Of a stretch of DNA of 64,000 nt, positions 1-9,831 are shown piece after piece. The translations under genes were made by a program, and so were the position numbers. Source of the stretch: Corynebacterium uberis (GTDB taxonomy: Bacteria > Actinomycetota > Actinomycetes > Mycobacteriales > Mycobacteriaceae); NCBI RefSeq assembly GCF_020616335.1, contig NZ_CP085051.1, forward strand, positions 248,001 to 312,000. Direction: 5' to 3'. Below the pieces are notes generated by a model. That model was not told the DNA's origin and ran no database searches. It saw nothing but the letters and a program-made list of their open reading frames with translations. Each line of letters starts with the position of its first letter. Positions within the stretch are counted from its first letter, which is position 1.

Positions 1-3000
1 GCTCGGGGCGTTGATCTTAACCAGGACAAGGATCGCCGTAATGTGATGATCCACCTGGTCAAGGAGCTTAAGAAGGCCCAGAAGCGTGGAGATACGGAGC
101 GCGCGTCTAAGCTGGCCCGGTCCCTGCAGTTGGTTTCGGCTTCGTTCTATGAGACGAACAAGCAGGTGTTGCAGTACACCTACAATGGTGTCCGCCAATA
201 TGGCTGGAACCTGAACAATGCTGAGTTCGAGCAACTTACCGGCTACAAGGTGGCTAAGGGCGAGGATAGTCAGTACTTCCTCGAGCACACTGGAAAGGCT
301 AACCCGCCTATCCCTGAGGCTGCGCCCGATGAGTACCTCACCATTATTTCGCCCACGGAATACCGACTGGACAAGGTCAGGCCTTCGGAGGCGCAGCGCC
401 TGATCACGATCGATCAGCCCGGTCTGAAGATCGGACCGGAGATCGGTACCAAGGCTGCCTTCAAGGGCGAGAACCACCAGGTTAAGGCTGGCGCGGTTAT
501 TACCGATACCGTGTCCTACAAGAACCTGGCGGTCGGCAAGGAATACACGCTGAACGCGAAGCTCGTCGACAAGAAGGACGCCTCCCGCGTTCTCGGCGAG
601 GCAACTAAGACCTTCAAGACGCCGGCGACGAACACCGACGGTGAGGTTATGGTTGATATTCCTGTCAAGGATGATGTGACCACGGCTGTGGAATCGGCCG
701 TTGTCTTTGAGACTCTTACCTCAACTGCTGTGGATAAGGATGGTGCTCCCACCACGGATGGTGCAGTCCGGGAGATCGCCAAGCACGAGGACATTAACGA
801 CGATGCTCAAACTGTGACCACGGAGAAGAAGGTTAACGCCTTCAAGCCTGCGATTGGCACGGTTGCTTCGTGGGAGAACGGCAAGTTCGGCAACGATCGT
901 GTCCCCAGTGTTGAGGGCAAGACCGGAAAGACTACGGTCTTCGACCGTGTCAAGATTGACAACATTGCGCCCGACAAGACCTACAAACTGACCGGTGTTC
1001 TTCATAAGAAGAACGCCGAGGGCGGCGATGGTGGCGCGATCGATGGGGCTACGGCTTCCCGTGAGTTCACCAGTGCTGAGCTTGAGGATGCGGTGACCAA
1101 CGAGAAGGATGGTTCCGTTTCCGGTTACCTGGTTCTTGAGATTCCTGGTGGTGACAAGGTCAACGCTGGCGAGTCTGCTGTTGTCTTTGAGACTTTGACG
1201 TCGAAGGTTGTCGATAAGGAAGGCAACGATGTCGAGGGTGATAAGGATCAGGAGATCGCCAAGCACGAGAACATTGGCGATGCTGCTCAGACTGTGACGG
1301 TGACCAAGAAGAACAACGCGTTTGTTCCCAACATTGGCACTGAAGCTTCGTGGGAGCAGGGCAAGTTCGGCAACGACCGTGTGGCCAGCATGGAAGGCGA
1401 GACCGGTAGTGCCACGGTGTACGACCGTGTCAAGATCGACAACATTGCTAAGGACAAGACCTACAAGCTGACCGGTGTGCTTCACAAGAAGAACGCTGAT
1501 GGTACTGATGGTGGCGCGATCGAGGGGGCTACGGCGTCCCGTGAGTTCACCCACACCGATCTTGTGGACTCCCGTGAGAACAAGACTGAGGGTTCCTACT
1601 CTGGATACCTGGTTCTTGAGATTCCTGGCGGTGACAAGGTCAACGCTGGTGAGTCCGCTGTTGTCTTTGAGAAGCTGACGTCGACTGTTGTTGATAAGGC
1701 TGGCAATGACATTGAAGGCGGCCAGGAGCAGGAGATCGCCAAGCACGAGAATATTGGCGACGCTTCCCAGACTGTCACTGTGACGAAGCCGCGTAATGCC
1801 TTCGAGCCTCGGATTGGTACCGAAGCTTCGTGGGAGAATGGCCGTTTCGGTGATGGTCGTGTGGCCAATGTTGAGGGTGCGACCGGCAAGGATGTTGTCT
1901 ACGACAACGTCTATGTTGAAAACATTGCACCTGACAAGGAATACAAGCTGATCGGTGAGCTTCACAAGAAGAACGCCGACGGTACTGATGGTGGTGTCAT
2001 TGGCACCTCTGAGCCGAAGACCTTTACTTCTGCGGATCTTGATGGTGAGCAGAATAAGGATGGTTCCTACTCTGGTTACATCGTCATCGAGGTTCCTGGC
2101 GGTTCTAAGATCAACGCTGGTGAGTCTGGTGTTGTCTTCGAGACCTTGACCTCTGCGGTTGTGGATAAGGAAGGCAATGATGTTGAGGGTGGTAAGGATC
2201 AGGAGATCGCTAAGCACCACGACATCACTGATGAGGATCAGACTGTTTCTGTGACCAAGGCCCCGAATGCGTTTGTGCCGAAGATCGGTACTGAGGCTTC
2301 GTGGGAGAATGGCAAGTTCGGTGACGAGCGTGTCTCTAATGTTGAGGGCGAGACCGGTAAGGCTAGCGTCTTCGACCGGGTCAAGATCGAGAACATTGCT
2401 AAGGACAAGACCTACAAGCTGACCGGTGTGCTTCATAAGAAGAACGCTGATGGTGGCGATGGTGGTGCGATCGAGGGTGCTACGGCTTCTCGTGAGTTCA
2501 CCAGTGCTGAGCTTGAGGATTCGGTGACCAATGAGAAGGATGGTTCCGTTTCCGGTTACCTGGTTCTTGAGATTCCTGGTGCTGACAAGGTCAAGGCTGG
2601 TGAGTCTGCTGTTGCCTTCGAGAAGCTGACGTCGACTGTTGTTGATAAGGCTGGCAATGATGTCGAAGGTGGCGAAGAGCAGGAGATCGCCAAGCACGAG
2701 AACATTGAGGATGCAGCTCAGACTGTCACGGTGACGAAGAAGCCGAATGCGTTTGAGCCGAAGATTAAGACTGAGGCGTTCTTCGATGAGGGCCTGACGC
2801 AGAAGACTGCTGAGGGTGAGGCTCCGTCTGACTTTGTCTACGACAAGGTTTCTGTGAGCAATATTGTTCCTGGCAAGGAGTACGCGCTTGCTGGTGAGCT
2901 GATGTCGAAGGCTGAGGATGGTAAGAAGCTGGGTGAGGGTTCTGTGACCTTCACGGATGCTGAGTTGAAGGATCGGGTTGAGAATGCGGATGGTTCCGTT

Positions 3001-6000
3001 TCTGGTTCGATTGTTCTGAAGGTGTCTGGTGCTAAGTCTGTGAAGGCTGGCGAGTCGGCTGTTGTCTTCGAGACGTTGACGTCGAAGGTTGTGGATAAGC
3101 AGGGTAATGAGACTCCGGGTAATGAGGAGCCGAAGACTGTTGCTGAGCACAAGGATCCGAATGATGAGGATCAGATCGTTTCGGTTGGTAAGAAGCCGAA
3201 TGCGTTTGAGCCGAAGATTAAGACTGAGGCGTTCTTCGATGAGGGCCTGACGCAGAAGACTGCTGAGGGTGAGGCTCCGTCTGACTTTGTCTACGACAAG
3301 GTTTCTGTGAGCAATATTGTTCCTGGCAAGGAGTACGCGCTTGCTGGTGAGCTGATGTCGAAGGCTGAGGATGGTAAGAAGCTGGGTGAGGGTTCTGTGA
3401 CCTTCACGGATGCTGAGTTGAAGGATCGGGTTGAGAATGCGGATGGTTCCGTTTCTGGTTCGATTGTTCTGAAGGTGTCTGGTGCTAAGTCTGTGAAGGC
3501 TGGCGAGTCGGCTGTTGTCTTCGAGACGTTGACGTCGAAGGTTGTGGATAAGCAGGGTAATGAGACTCCGGGTAATGAGGAGCCGAAGACTGTTGCTGAG
3601 CACAAGGATCCGAATGATGAGGATCAGATCGTTTCGGTTGGTAAGAAGCCGAATGCGTTTGAGCCGAAGATTAAGACTGAGGCGTTCTTCGATGAGGGCC
3701 TGACGCAGAAGACTGCTGAGGGTGAGGCTCCGTCTGACTTTGTCTACGACAAGGTTTCTGTGAGCAATATTGTTCCTGGCAAGGAGTACGCGCTTGCTGG
3801 TGAGCTGATGTCGAAGGCTGAGGATGGTAAGAAGCTGGGTGAGGGTTCTGTGACCTTCACGGATGCTGAGTTGAAGGATCGGGTTGAGAATGCGGATGGT
3901 TCCGTTTCTGGTTCGATTGTTCTGAAGGTGTCTGGTGCTAAGTCTGTGAAGGCTGGCGAGTCGGCTGTTGTCTTCGAGACGTTGACGTCGAAGGTTGTGG
4001 ATAAGCAGGGTAATGAGACTCCGGGTAATGAGGAGCCGAAGACTGTTGCTGAGCACAAGGATCCGAATGATGAGGATCAGATCGTTTCGGTTGGTAAGAA
4101 GCCGAATGCGTTTGAGCCGAAGATTAAGACTGAGGCGTTCTTCGATGAGGGCCTGACGCAGAAGACTGCTGAGGGTGAGGCTCCGTCTGACTTTGTCTAC
4201 GACAAGGTTTCTGTGAGCAATATTGTTCCTGGCAAGGAGTACGCGCTTGCTGGTGAGCTGATGTCGAAGGCTGAGGATGGTAAGAAGCTGGGTGAGGGTT
4301 CTGTGACCTTCACGGATGCTGAGTTGAAGGATCGGGTTGAGAATGCGGATGGTTCCGTTTCTGGTTCGATTGTTCTGAAGGTGTCTGGTGCTAAGTCTGT
4401 GAAGGCTGGCGAGTCGGCTGTTGTCTTCGAGACGTTGACGTCGAAGGTTGTGGATAAGCAGGGTAATGAGACTCCGGGTAATGAGGAGCCGAAGACTGTT
4501 GCTGAGCACAAGGATCCGAATGATGAGGATCAGATCGTTTCGGTTGGTAAGAAGCCGAATGCGTTTGAGCCGAAGATTAAGACTGAGGCGTTCTTCGATG
4601 AGGGCCTGACGCAGAAGACTGCTGAGGGTGAGGCTCCGTCTGACTTTGTCTACGACAAGGTTTCTGTGAGCAATATTGTTCCTGGCAAGGAGTACGCGCT
4701 TGCTGGTGAGCTGATGTCGAAGGCTGAGGATGGTAAGAAGCTGGGTGAGGGTTCTGTGACCTTCACGGATGCTGAGTTGAAGGATCGGGTTGAGAATGCG
4801 GATGGTTCCGTTTCTGGTTCGATTGTTCTGAAGGTGTCTGGTGCTAAGTCTGTGAAGGCTGGCGAGTCGGCTGTTGTCTTCGAGACGTTGACGTCGAAGG
4901 TTGTGGATAAGCAGGGTAATGAGACTCCGGGTAATGAGGAGCCGAAGACTGTTGCTGAGCACAAGGATCCGAATGATGAGGATCAGATCGTTTCGGTTGG
5001 TAAGAAGCCGAATGCGTTTGAGCCGAAGATTAAGACTGAGGCGTTCTTCGATGAGGGCCTGACGCAGAAGACTGCTGAGGGTGAGGCTCCGTCTGACTTT
5101 GTCTACGACAAGGTTTCTGTGAGCAATATTGTTCCTGGCAAGGAGTACGCGCTTGCTGGTGAGCTGATGTCGAAGGCTGAGGATGGTAAGAAGCTGGGTG
5201 AGGGTTCTGTGACCTTCACGGATGCTGAGTTGAAGGATCGGGTTGAGAATGCGGATGGTTCCGTTTCTGGTTCGATTGTTCTGAAGGTGTCTGGTGCTAA
5301 GTCTGTGAAGGCTGGCGAGTCGGCTGTTGTCTTCGAGACGTTGACGTCGAAGGTTGTGGATAAGCAGGGTAATGAGACTCCGGGTAATGAGGAGCCGAAG
5401 ACTGTTGCTGAGCACAAGGATCCGAATGATGAGGATCAGATCGTTTCGGTGACCAAGCCTGAGCCCACGGAGTCGACGACTCCGGAGGCGACGACGGAAG
5501 AGACTCCGACTGAGTCGACGACTCCTGAGGATGGTGGGGTTGTTCCGCCGCCGTCGGTGACGGAGGAGGAGACCACGCCTGAGATTTCTGATGAGCCGAC
5601 TGAGTCGACGACGCCTGAGTCGCCGGTTGAGTCCACGACGCCTGATGAGTGTGCTACTGAGTCCACCACGCCTGGTAAGCCTGGCGAGCCGGGTGAGGGT
5701 GAGTCGACTACTCCGGGTAAGCCGGGTGAGGGTGAATCCACCACGCCTGGTAAGCCGGGTGAGCCTGGCGAGGGTACGACGACTGAGGAGTGCGAGCCGT
5801 CTGAGTCGACGACTCCGGACAAGCCGAAGGCGGAGCCGAAGATTGGTACCCGTGCTGATTTTGCTAAGGATTCCAAGACTGAGGTTGTTGCTGGCGCTAC
5901 GATCATCGACAACGTTGAGTACACCGGTTTGGTTGGCGGCAAGGAGTACACCTTGAACGCGCAGCTGGTGGATAAGACTGATGCGTCGAAGGTTCTGGGT

Positions 6001-8022
6001 ACCGGTTCTGTGACCTTTACCCCGGGTAGTGCTGATGGTGATGTTGATGTCACGATCACGGTTGATGAGTCTGTGACTGAGCCTGTTGAGGCTGCGGTTG
6101 CGTTCGAGACTCTGACGTCGAAGGTTGTGGATAAGGACGGCAATGATGTTGAGGGTGATAAGGATCAGGAGATCGCTAAGCACCACGACATCGATGACCC
6201 GAACCAGACGGTGATTTCCAAGCGTCCGACGGAGTCGACGACTCCGGAGGCGACGACGGAAGAGTCCCCGACTGAGTCCACGACGCCGGAGGAAACTTCA
6301 CCTGAGTCGCCGGTTGAGTCCACCACGCCGGAGGAGACTTCGCCTGAGTCGCCGGTTGAGTCCACCACGCCGGAGTCGCCGGCTGCGTCGACGACTCCTG
6401 AGGAAGGTGGGGTTGTTCCGCCGCCGTCGGTGACGGAGGAGGAGACCACGCCTGGTGTTTCTGGTGAGTCGACGACGCCTGAGTCGCCGGTTGAGTCCAC
6501 GACGCCTGATGAGTGTGCTACTGAGTCCACCACGCCTGGTAAGCCTGGCGAACCGGGTGAGGGTGAGTCGACTACTCCGGGTAAGCCGGGTGAGGGTGAA
6601 TCCACCACGCCTGGTAAGCCGGGTGAGCCCGGCGAGGGTACGACGACTGAGGAGTGCGAGCCGTCTGAGTCGACGACTCCGGACAAGCCGAAGGCGGAGC
6701 CGAAGATTGGTACCCGTGCTGAGTTTGCTAAGGATTCCAAGACTGAGGTTGTTGCTGGCGCTACGATCATCGACAACGTTGAGTACACCGGTTTGGTTGG
6801 CGGCAAGGAGTACACCTTGAACGCGCAGCTGGTGGATAAGACTGATGCGTCGAAGGTTCTGGGTACCGGTTCTGTGACCTTTACCCCGGGTAGTGCTGAT
6901 GGTGATGTTGATGTCACGATCACGGTTGATGAGTCTGTGACTGAGCCTGTTGAGGCTGCGGTTGCGTTCGAGACTTTGACCTCGAAGGTTGTGGATAAGC
7001 AGGGCAATGAGACTCCGGGTAACACGGAGGACACTGTTATTGCTGAGCACAAGGACATCAATGATGACAACCAGACGGTGATTTCCAAGCGTCCGACGGA
7101 GTCCACGACGCCTGAGTCGCCGGCTGCGTCGACGACTCCGGGCACCGAGGAGCCTGGTCCTGCCCCGTCGAAGACGGAGGAGGAGACCACGCCTGGTGTT
7201 TCTGGTGAGTCGACCACGCCTGAGTCGCCGGTTGAGTCCACGACGCCGGATGAGTGTGCTACTGAGTCGACTACTCCGGGTAAGCCGGGTGAGCCGGGTG
7301 AGGGTGAGTCCACCACGCCTGGTAAGCCGGGTGAGCCTGGTGAGGGTACGACGACTGAGGAGTGCGAGCCGTCTGAGTCGACGACTCCGGGTGTCAGTGA
7401 TGAGTCCACTACGCCGGATGAGCCGGGTAAGCCTGGTGGTGGTGAGTCCACCACGCCGGGTAAGCCGGGTGTTCCGGGTAAGCCGGGTTCGGAGGAGCCT
7501 TCTAAGAAGACGCCGAAGATCTCTACGTCTGCTCATATTGAGGGTGATGGTGTTCTGGCTAAGGGTGCCAAGGTTGTTGATACGGTGACGTTTACCAACC
7601 TGGTGCCGGGCAAGAAGTACGTCCTTAATGGTGAGTTGATGTGCAAGGCTGGTGGTAAGTCCACTGGTGCGACCGGTACTGTGACGTTCGTTCCGTTCAA
7701 GGAGGATGGTTCGGTCAATCTGACCATTGAGGTCACTGATGGTGATTGTGCTGAGCAGGTTGTCTTTGAGACGCTGCGGGATCGTGATGGCAATGTGGTG
7801 GCTATCCACCATGACATCAATGATGCTGCGCAGACGGTGACTGCTAAGGATGCGTTGAAGCCGGGTCCGAAGGAGACGCCGAAGGACAAGAATGTCAATG
7901 TGGTCGTCAACAAGAAGCCGGATAATGGTAAGCCTTCTGAGCCGAAGGCTGAGCGTCGTCCGATTAAGTCTGTGCCTTCTGGTTCCCTGCAGTGGGTGCC
8001 GGGTATGGAGGTAGCTATCTAG
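1..8022 (+). CDS. Giant VaFE-repeat surface protein, 5' end outside window
   Basis: The frame is open from base 1, so the start and signal peptide lie upstream; 2673 residues are visible. The first ~140 residues look like the end of an N-terminal thioester (TQXA-type) adhesin domain. About 14 immunoglobulin-like VaFE / T-Q domains follow, at roughly nt 430-820, 850-1300, 1326-1780, 1806-2250, 2277-2730, six identical copies at 2741-5450, then 5836-6210, 6700-7083 and 7513-7842. Each has an early Thr-containing strand (for example DTVSYKNL), the VVFETLTS or VAFETLTS core, and a late Gln (DAQTV); in this family the Thr and Gln form an intramolecular ester bond that stiffens the stalk. STTP and KPGEPGEG linkers separate the last domains. 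The C-terminus ends SVPSGSLQWVPGMEVAI, with no LPXTG motif, membrane segment or basic tail. It is probably a stalk-like adhesin outside the cell; ligand and anchoring are unknown. Confidence 0.9.
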   Translation, partial: ARGVDLNQDKDRRNVMIHLVKELKKAQKRGDTERASKLARSLQLVSASFYETNKQVLQYTYNGVRQYGWNLNNAEFEQLTGYKVAKGEDSQYFLEHTGKANPPIPEAAPDEYLTIISPTEYRLDKVRPSEAQRLITIDQPGLKIGPEIGTKAAFKGENHQVKAGAVITDTVSYKNLAVGKEYTLNAKLVDKKDASRVLGEATKTFKTPATNTDGEVMVDIPVKDDVTTAVESAVVFETLTSTAVDKDGAPTTDGAVREIAKHEDINDDAQTVTTEKKVNAFKPAIGTVASWENGKFGNDRVPSVEGKTGKTTVFDRVKIDNIAPDKTYKLTGVLHKKNAEGGDGGAIDGATASREFTSAELEDAVTNEKDGSVSGYLVLEIPGGDKVNAGESAVVFETLTSKVVDKEGNDVEGDKDQEIAKHENIGDAAQTVTVTKKNNAFVPNIGTEASWEQGKFGNDRVASMEGETGSATVYDRVKIDNIAKDKTYKLTGVLHKKNADGTDGGAIEGATASREFTHTDLVDSRENKTEGSYSGYLVLEIPGGDKVNAGESAVVFEKLTSTVVDKAGNDIEGGQEQEIAKHENIGDASQTVTVTKPRNAFEPRIGTEASWENGRFGDGRVANVEGATGKDVVYDNVYVENIAPDKEYKLIGELHKKNADGTDGGVIGTSEPKTFTSADLDGEQNKDGSYSGYIVIEVPGGSKINAGESGVVFETLTSAVVDKEGNDVEGGKDQEIAKHHDITDEDQTVSVTKAPNAFVPKIGTEASWENGKFGDERVSNVEGETGKASVFDRVKIENIAKDKTYKLTGVLHKKNADGGDGGAIEGATASREFTSAELEDSVTNEKDGSVSGYLVLEIPGADKVKAGESAVAFEKLTSTVVDKAGNDVEGGEEQEIAKHENIEDAAQTVTVTKKPNAFEPKIKTEAFFDEGLTQKTAEGEAPSDFVYDKVSVSNIVPGKEYALAGELMSKAEDGKKLGEGSVTFTDAELKDRVENADGSVSGSIVLKVSGAKSVKAGESAVVFETLTSKVVDKQGNETPGNEEPKTVAEHKDPNDEDQIVSVGKKPNAFEPKIKTEAFFDEGLTQKTAEGEAPSDFVYDKVSVSNIVPGKEYALAGELMSKAEDGKKLGEGSVTFTDAELKDRVENADGSVSGSIVLKVSGAKSVKAGESAVVFETLTSKVVDKQGNETPGNEEPKTVAEHKDPNDEDQIVSVGKKPNAFEPKIKTEAFFDEGLTQKTAEGEAPSDFVYDKVSVSNIVPGKEYALAGELMSKAEDGKKLGEGSVTFTDAELKDRVENADGSVSGSIVLKVSGAKSVKAGESAVVFETLTSKVVDKQGNETPGNEEPKTVAEHKDPNDEDQIVSVGKKPNAFEPKIKTEAFFDEGLTQKTAEGEAPSDFVYDKVSVSNIVPGKEYALAGELMSKAEDGKKLGEGSVTFTDAELKDRVENADGSVSGSIVLKVSGAKSVKAGESAVVFETLTSKVVDKQGNETPGNEEPKTVAEHKDPNDEDQIVSVGKKPNAFEPKIKTEAFFDEGLTQKTAEGEAPSDFVYDKVSVSNIVPGKEYALAGELMSKAEDGKKLGEGSVTFTDAELKDRVENADGSVSGSIVLKVSGAKSVKAGESAVVFETLTSKVVDKQGNETPGNEEPKTVAEHKDPNDEDQIVSVGKKPNAFEPKIKTEAFFDEGLTQKTAEGEAPSDFVYDKVSVSNIVPGKEYALAGELMSKAEDGKKLGEGSVTFTDAELKDRVENADGSVSGSIVLKVSGAKSVKAGESAVVFETLTSKVVDKQGNETPGNEEPKTVAEHKDPNDEDQIVSVTKPEPTESTTPEATTEETPTESTTPEDGGVVPPPSVTEEETTPEISDEPTESTTPESPVESTTPDECATESTTPGKPGEPGEGESTTPGKPGEGESTTPGKPGEPGEGTTTEECEPSESTTPDKPKAEPKIGTRADFAKDSKTEVVAGATIIDNVEYTGLVGGKEYTLNAQLVDKTDASKVLGTGSVTFTPGSADGDVDVTITVDESVTEPVEAAVAFETLTSKVVDKDGNDVEGDKDQEIAKHHDIDDPNQTVISKRPTESTTPEATTEESPTESTTPEETSPESPVESTTPEETSPESPVESTTPESPAASTTPEEGGVVPPPSVTEEETTPGVSGESTTPESPVESTTPDECATESTTPGKPGEPGEGESTTPGKPGEGESTTPGKPGEPGEGTTTEECEPSESTTPDKPKAEPKIGTRAEFAKDSKTEVVAGATIIDNVEYTGLVGGKEYTLNAQLVDKTDASKVLGTGSVTFTPGSADGDVDVTITVDESVTEPVEAAVAFETLTSKVVDKQGNETPGNTEDTVIAEHKDINDDNQTVISKRPTESTTPESPAASTTPGTEEPGPAPSKTEEETTPGVSGESTTPESPVESTTPDECATESTTPGKPGEPGEGESTTPGKPGEPGEGTTTEECEPSESTTPGVSDESTTPDEPGKPGGGESTTPGKPGVPGKPGSEEPSKKTPKISTSAHIEGDGVLAKGAKVVDTVTFTNLVPGKKYVLNGELMCKAGGKSTGATGTVTFVPFKEDGSVNLTIEVTDGDCAEQVVFETLRDRDGNVVAIHHDINDAAQTVTAKDALKPGPKETPKDKNVNVVVNKKPDNGKPSEPKAERRPIKSVPSGSLQWVPGMEVAI
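2741..5450 (+). repeat. Six tandem identical 453-bp units
   Basis: The word AGCCGAATGC starts at 2741 and recurs every 453 bp (3194, 3647, 4100, 4553, 5006). The units appear identical at DNA level as read. Each encodes one complete 151-residue VaFE domain, and the last copy diverges after 5450. Identity at synonymous sites points to recent expansion or gene conversion. Copy number is likely to vary between strains and is prone to assembly collapse. Confidence 0.95.
5455..7480 (+). repeat. Duplicated STTP / KPGEPGEG linker plus VaFE module
   Basis: A module made of a Pro/Thr/Ser/Glu-rich linker (STTP, KPGEPGEGESTTP, TTTEECEPSESTTP) and a VaFE domain starting PKIGTRA is present at about 5455-6225 and again at about 6228-7090. 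A third linker copy without that domain follows at 7096-7490. The linkers carry isolated cysteines (DECATES, EECEPS). They resemble flexible cell-wall-spanning segments. Confidence 0.8.
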
Positions 8023-8436
8023 TTTGGCTAGGTGCTACGTGTTGGCAGTAAGGTCCTGGTAGTTCGGGGCCTGGGGCGCCTGGGGTGGTGAGTGTTTCAC
8101 CGCCTTGGGCGCCTTTTGCTGTGTGGGGGTGGGCGCTGTTGGGGCTGTTCCGTGCTCGTATTGGTGTGTCTGACTGTCGCTGTGGGGGTGTCAGGGGGTT
8201 GTAGGGTGTGGGCCACAGGGGGGGCACGGGGTTGTGGTCTCGTCTCGTTGGTGAGGGCCTGGGTGGTTGCTATCGCGCTGGTGTGGTGGGGTGGGGTTGC
8301 TGGTGGGTTGGGGTGTGGGCTGCTGCTGCCGTTGGGGTGGTGTGGGTATAGGAAAGCACCCCGTGGTTTGGTTGCCTTGGGGGGCGAACCAAAAAACGGG
8401 GTGCGGGGGTGTACGGAGTGTACGGGGAGTTACAAG
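8023..8436. other. Non-coding gap between convergent genes
   Basis: No credible gene is seen. The plus strand is strongly G and T rich, with G-runs at 8184-8212 that fit a G-quadruplex pattern, and further runs at about 8286-8318. A terminator-like hairpin lies at 8357-8403. A long plus-strand ORF from 8092 is an antisense shadow of the mycolyltransferase gene. Confidence 0.7.
8357..8403. terminator. Bidirectional terminator-like hairpin
   Basis: CACCCCGTGGTTTGGTT can pair imperfectly with AACCAAAAAACGGGGTG across a G-rich loop. It sits between the convergent surface-protein and mycolyltransferase genes and could end both transcripts. Confidence 0.55.
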
Positions 8437-9615
8437 TTAGAGCTCCAGGGCCTTGGCAAATACCGGCCAGGACTCGCGGAGATCTTCTTGCCAGTAGCTC
8501 CAGGAGTGGGTGCCCGTGTTGTGGAAGTTGAAGGTCGCGGGGATGTTCAGCTTGCGCAGCTTGGCGTCCAGGTTGTGCGTGCACACGTTGGTGGTGGCTT
8601 CGATGACGCCGCCGACGCCGATGGTCTGAATCATCGCGGAGACGGTCTCCGGCGGGGTGTAGTCCTGGAAGCGGGGACCGTTGGGCATGTCGTACTTGCC
8701 GGCGGTGCCGGAGCCGTTGGACACGTACAGGGCGGTGCCGGCGAGCTTATCGGCGTTGTGCAGGGCGTCGTTGTACATGTTGACTTCGCCCTTTTGGGGG
8801 CCCCACATGGCCTCCGGGGTGGTCTTTGCCCGGTCCAGGGTCAGGGCCATGGACAGCCAGCCTGCGGGGGTGGAGGTTTCGGCGCAGCCGGAGAAGGAGC
8901 CGACGGCGTCGTAAAGCTCGGGGTTGTGCTCGGCGAGCAGCAGTGCGGACGTGGCGGACATGGACATGCCGGCGATGGCGCGCTTGCCGTTGGCCTGGAG
9001 TTCCTTTTCCAGCGGCCCGGGCAGTTCCTTGGTCAGGAACGTCTCCCAGCGCTGGACGCCGCCGAGCTGGGGCACGTCGGTGACCCAGTCGGTGTAGTAG
9101 GAGAACTTCCCCTTCATGGGGATGACAACGTTGATGCCCTTGTCCAGGTAGAAGTCAATGACGTCGGTCTGCTGGATCCAGTTGGCGCCGGCTTCGCCGC
9201 CGTCGCCGCCGTTGAGCAGGTAGAGGGTGGGGGCGTCGGGCTTGCCGGCCTTGATGATCGCCAGCGGGATGTCAATGTTCATTGACGGGGAGTGGGCGAT
9301 CAGCTCGACGGCGCGGTCCGCGTGGTGGCGGATGGCCTTGCGCCAGTAGGGCGTGGTGTCAGAAAAGCCCATGTGTTGGGGCTTGATGGTGGCCTGCGCG
9401 GTCTCTGCGTTGGGCTCGTCGCTAGCGCTGGTGGCGCTGGGGGCCTCGCTGTCGGGTGTCTCGCTGGTGGCCTCGGCGCTGGAGGTGGCGGCCTGGCTGG
9501 TTTCCTCAGCCGAGGCTGCGGGAATGGTCACGGCAGACAGTGCCACCGTGGCGGCTGCGGCGCAGGCGGCGGCGTGGCGTGCCAGCCGTGCGCGGGTGAG
9601 GGAGCGTGGAGTCAA
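8437..9615 (-). CDS. Corynomycolyltransferase (antigen 85 / Cmt-type esterase)
   Basis: A 392-residue secreted alpha/beta-hydrolase. Residues 1-36 form a signal peptide ending IPAASA, followed by an Ala/Ser/Glu-rich spacer to about residue 75. The catalytic domain has the family's LLNGGDGGEAGANW loop, the nucleophile motif GMSMS (Ser about 218) and a late His in GTHSWSYW. Such enzymes transfer mycolic acids from trehalose monomycolate to trehalose or arabinogalactan in the cell envelope. The start is TTG at 9615, chosen because it gives a complete signal peptide; the Shine-Dalgarno sequence is weak. It converges with the upstream surface gene and diverges from the small ORF and lpd. Its exact acceptor and paralogue identity cannot be told from sequence alone. 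Confidence 0.88.
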   Translation of the reverse strand: MTPRSLTRARLARHAAACAAAATVALSAVTIPAASAEETSQAATSSAEATSETPDSEAPSATSASDEPNAETAQATIKPQHMGFSDTTPYWRKAIRHHADRAVELIAHSPSMNIDIPLAIIKAGKPDAPTLYLLNGGDGGEAGANWIQQTDVIDFYLDKGINVVIPMKGKFSYYTDWVTDVPQLGGVQRWETFLTKELPGPLEKELQANGKRAIAGMSMSATSALLLAEHNPELYDAVGSFSGCAETSTPAGWLSMALTLDRAKTTPEAMWGPQKGEVNMYNDALHNADKLAGTALYVSNGSGTAGKYDMPNGPRFQDYTPPETVSAMIQTIGVGGVIEATTNVCTHNLDAKLRKLNIPATFNFHNTGTHSWSYWQEDLRESWPVFAKALEL

Positions 9616-9767
9616 TCGTCTAACCTGTCGTAGTTGGTGCGTGCTTCAAAGGAGGCTGACCTGCCCTCGAGCGGACAGACTAAGGTCAGTTTAGACGCGC
9701 CACGGCGAAAGTCCAGCGTGTCTGCTGCCAAGGGTGTAGAACTTGGGGGGATCAGCGGTGGGCTGGG

Positions 9768-9780
9768 GGCGTCGATAAGC
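9768..9780 (+). repeat. GGCGTCGANAAGC motif site (N = T), intergenic
   Basis: Site of the over-represented 13-mer, 52 bases upstream of the small ORF at 9832. It lies outside any credible gene, so it is not a codon effect. Confidence 0.8.
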
Positions 9781-9831
9781 GGTGCCCCGTGGCCGACTGC
9801 ACAGTGAGTAGAAGAGAAAGAGGTAAAGGTC

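Noticed and set aside
2741..5450. CRISPR-like regular repeats
   Set aside because: Units are 453 bp, contiguous and in frame; there are no spacers.
721..6186. 1821-residue minus-strand ORF
   Set aside because: Mirror frame of the repetitive VaFE gene; Arg/Leu-rich composition, no domains, and the plus strand has clear domain structure.
6298..7812. 504-residue minus-strand ORF and the overlapping 429-residue one
   Set aside because: Shadows of the STTP/KPGEPGEG linker region.
8733..8748. GCTTATCGGCG, similar to the 13-mer
   Set aside because: Two mismatches and inside a coding region; treated as background.
8092..9285. 397-residue plus-strand ORF
   Set aside because: Antisense to the mycolyltransferase; Gly/Val-rich with no family features.
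9657..9687. CTGACCT / AGGTCAG inverted repeat upstream of the mycolyltransferase
   Set aside because: Short arms with a long spacer; does not match DtxR or other known boxes well enough.
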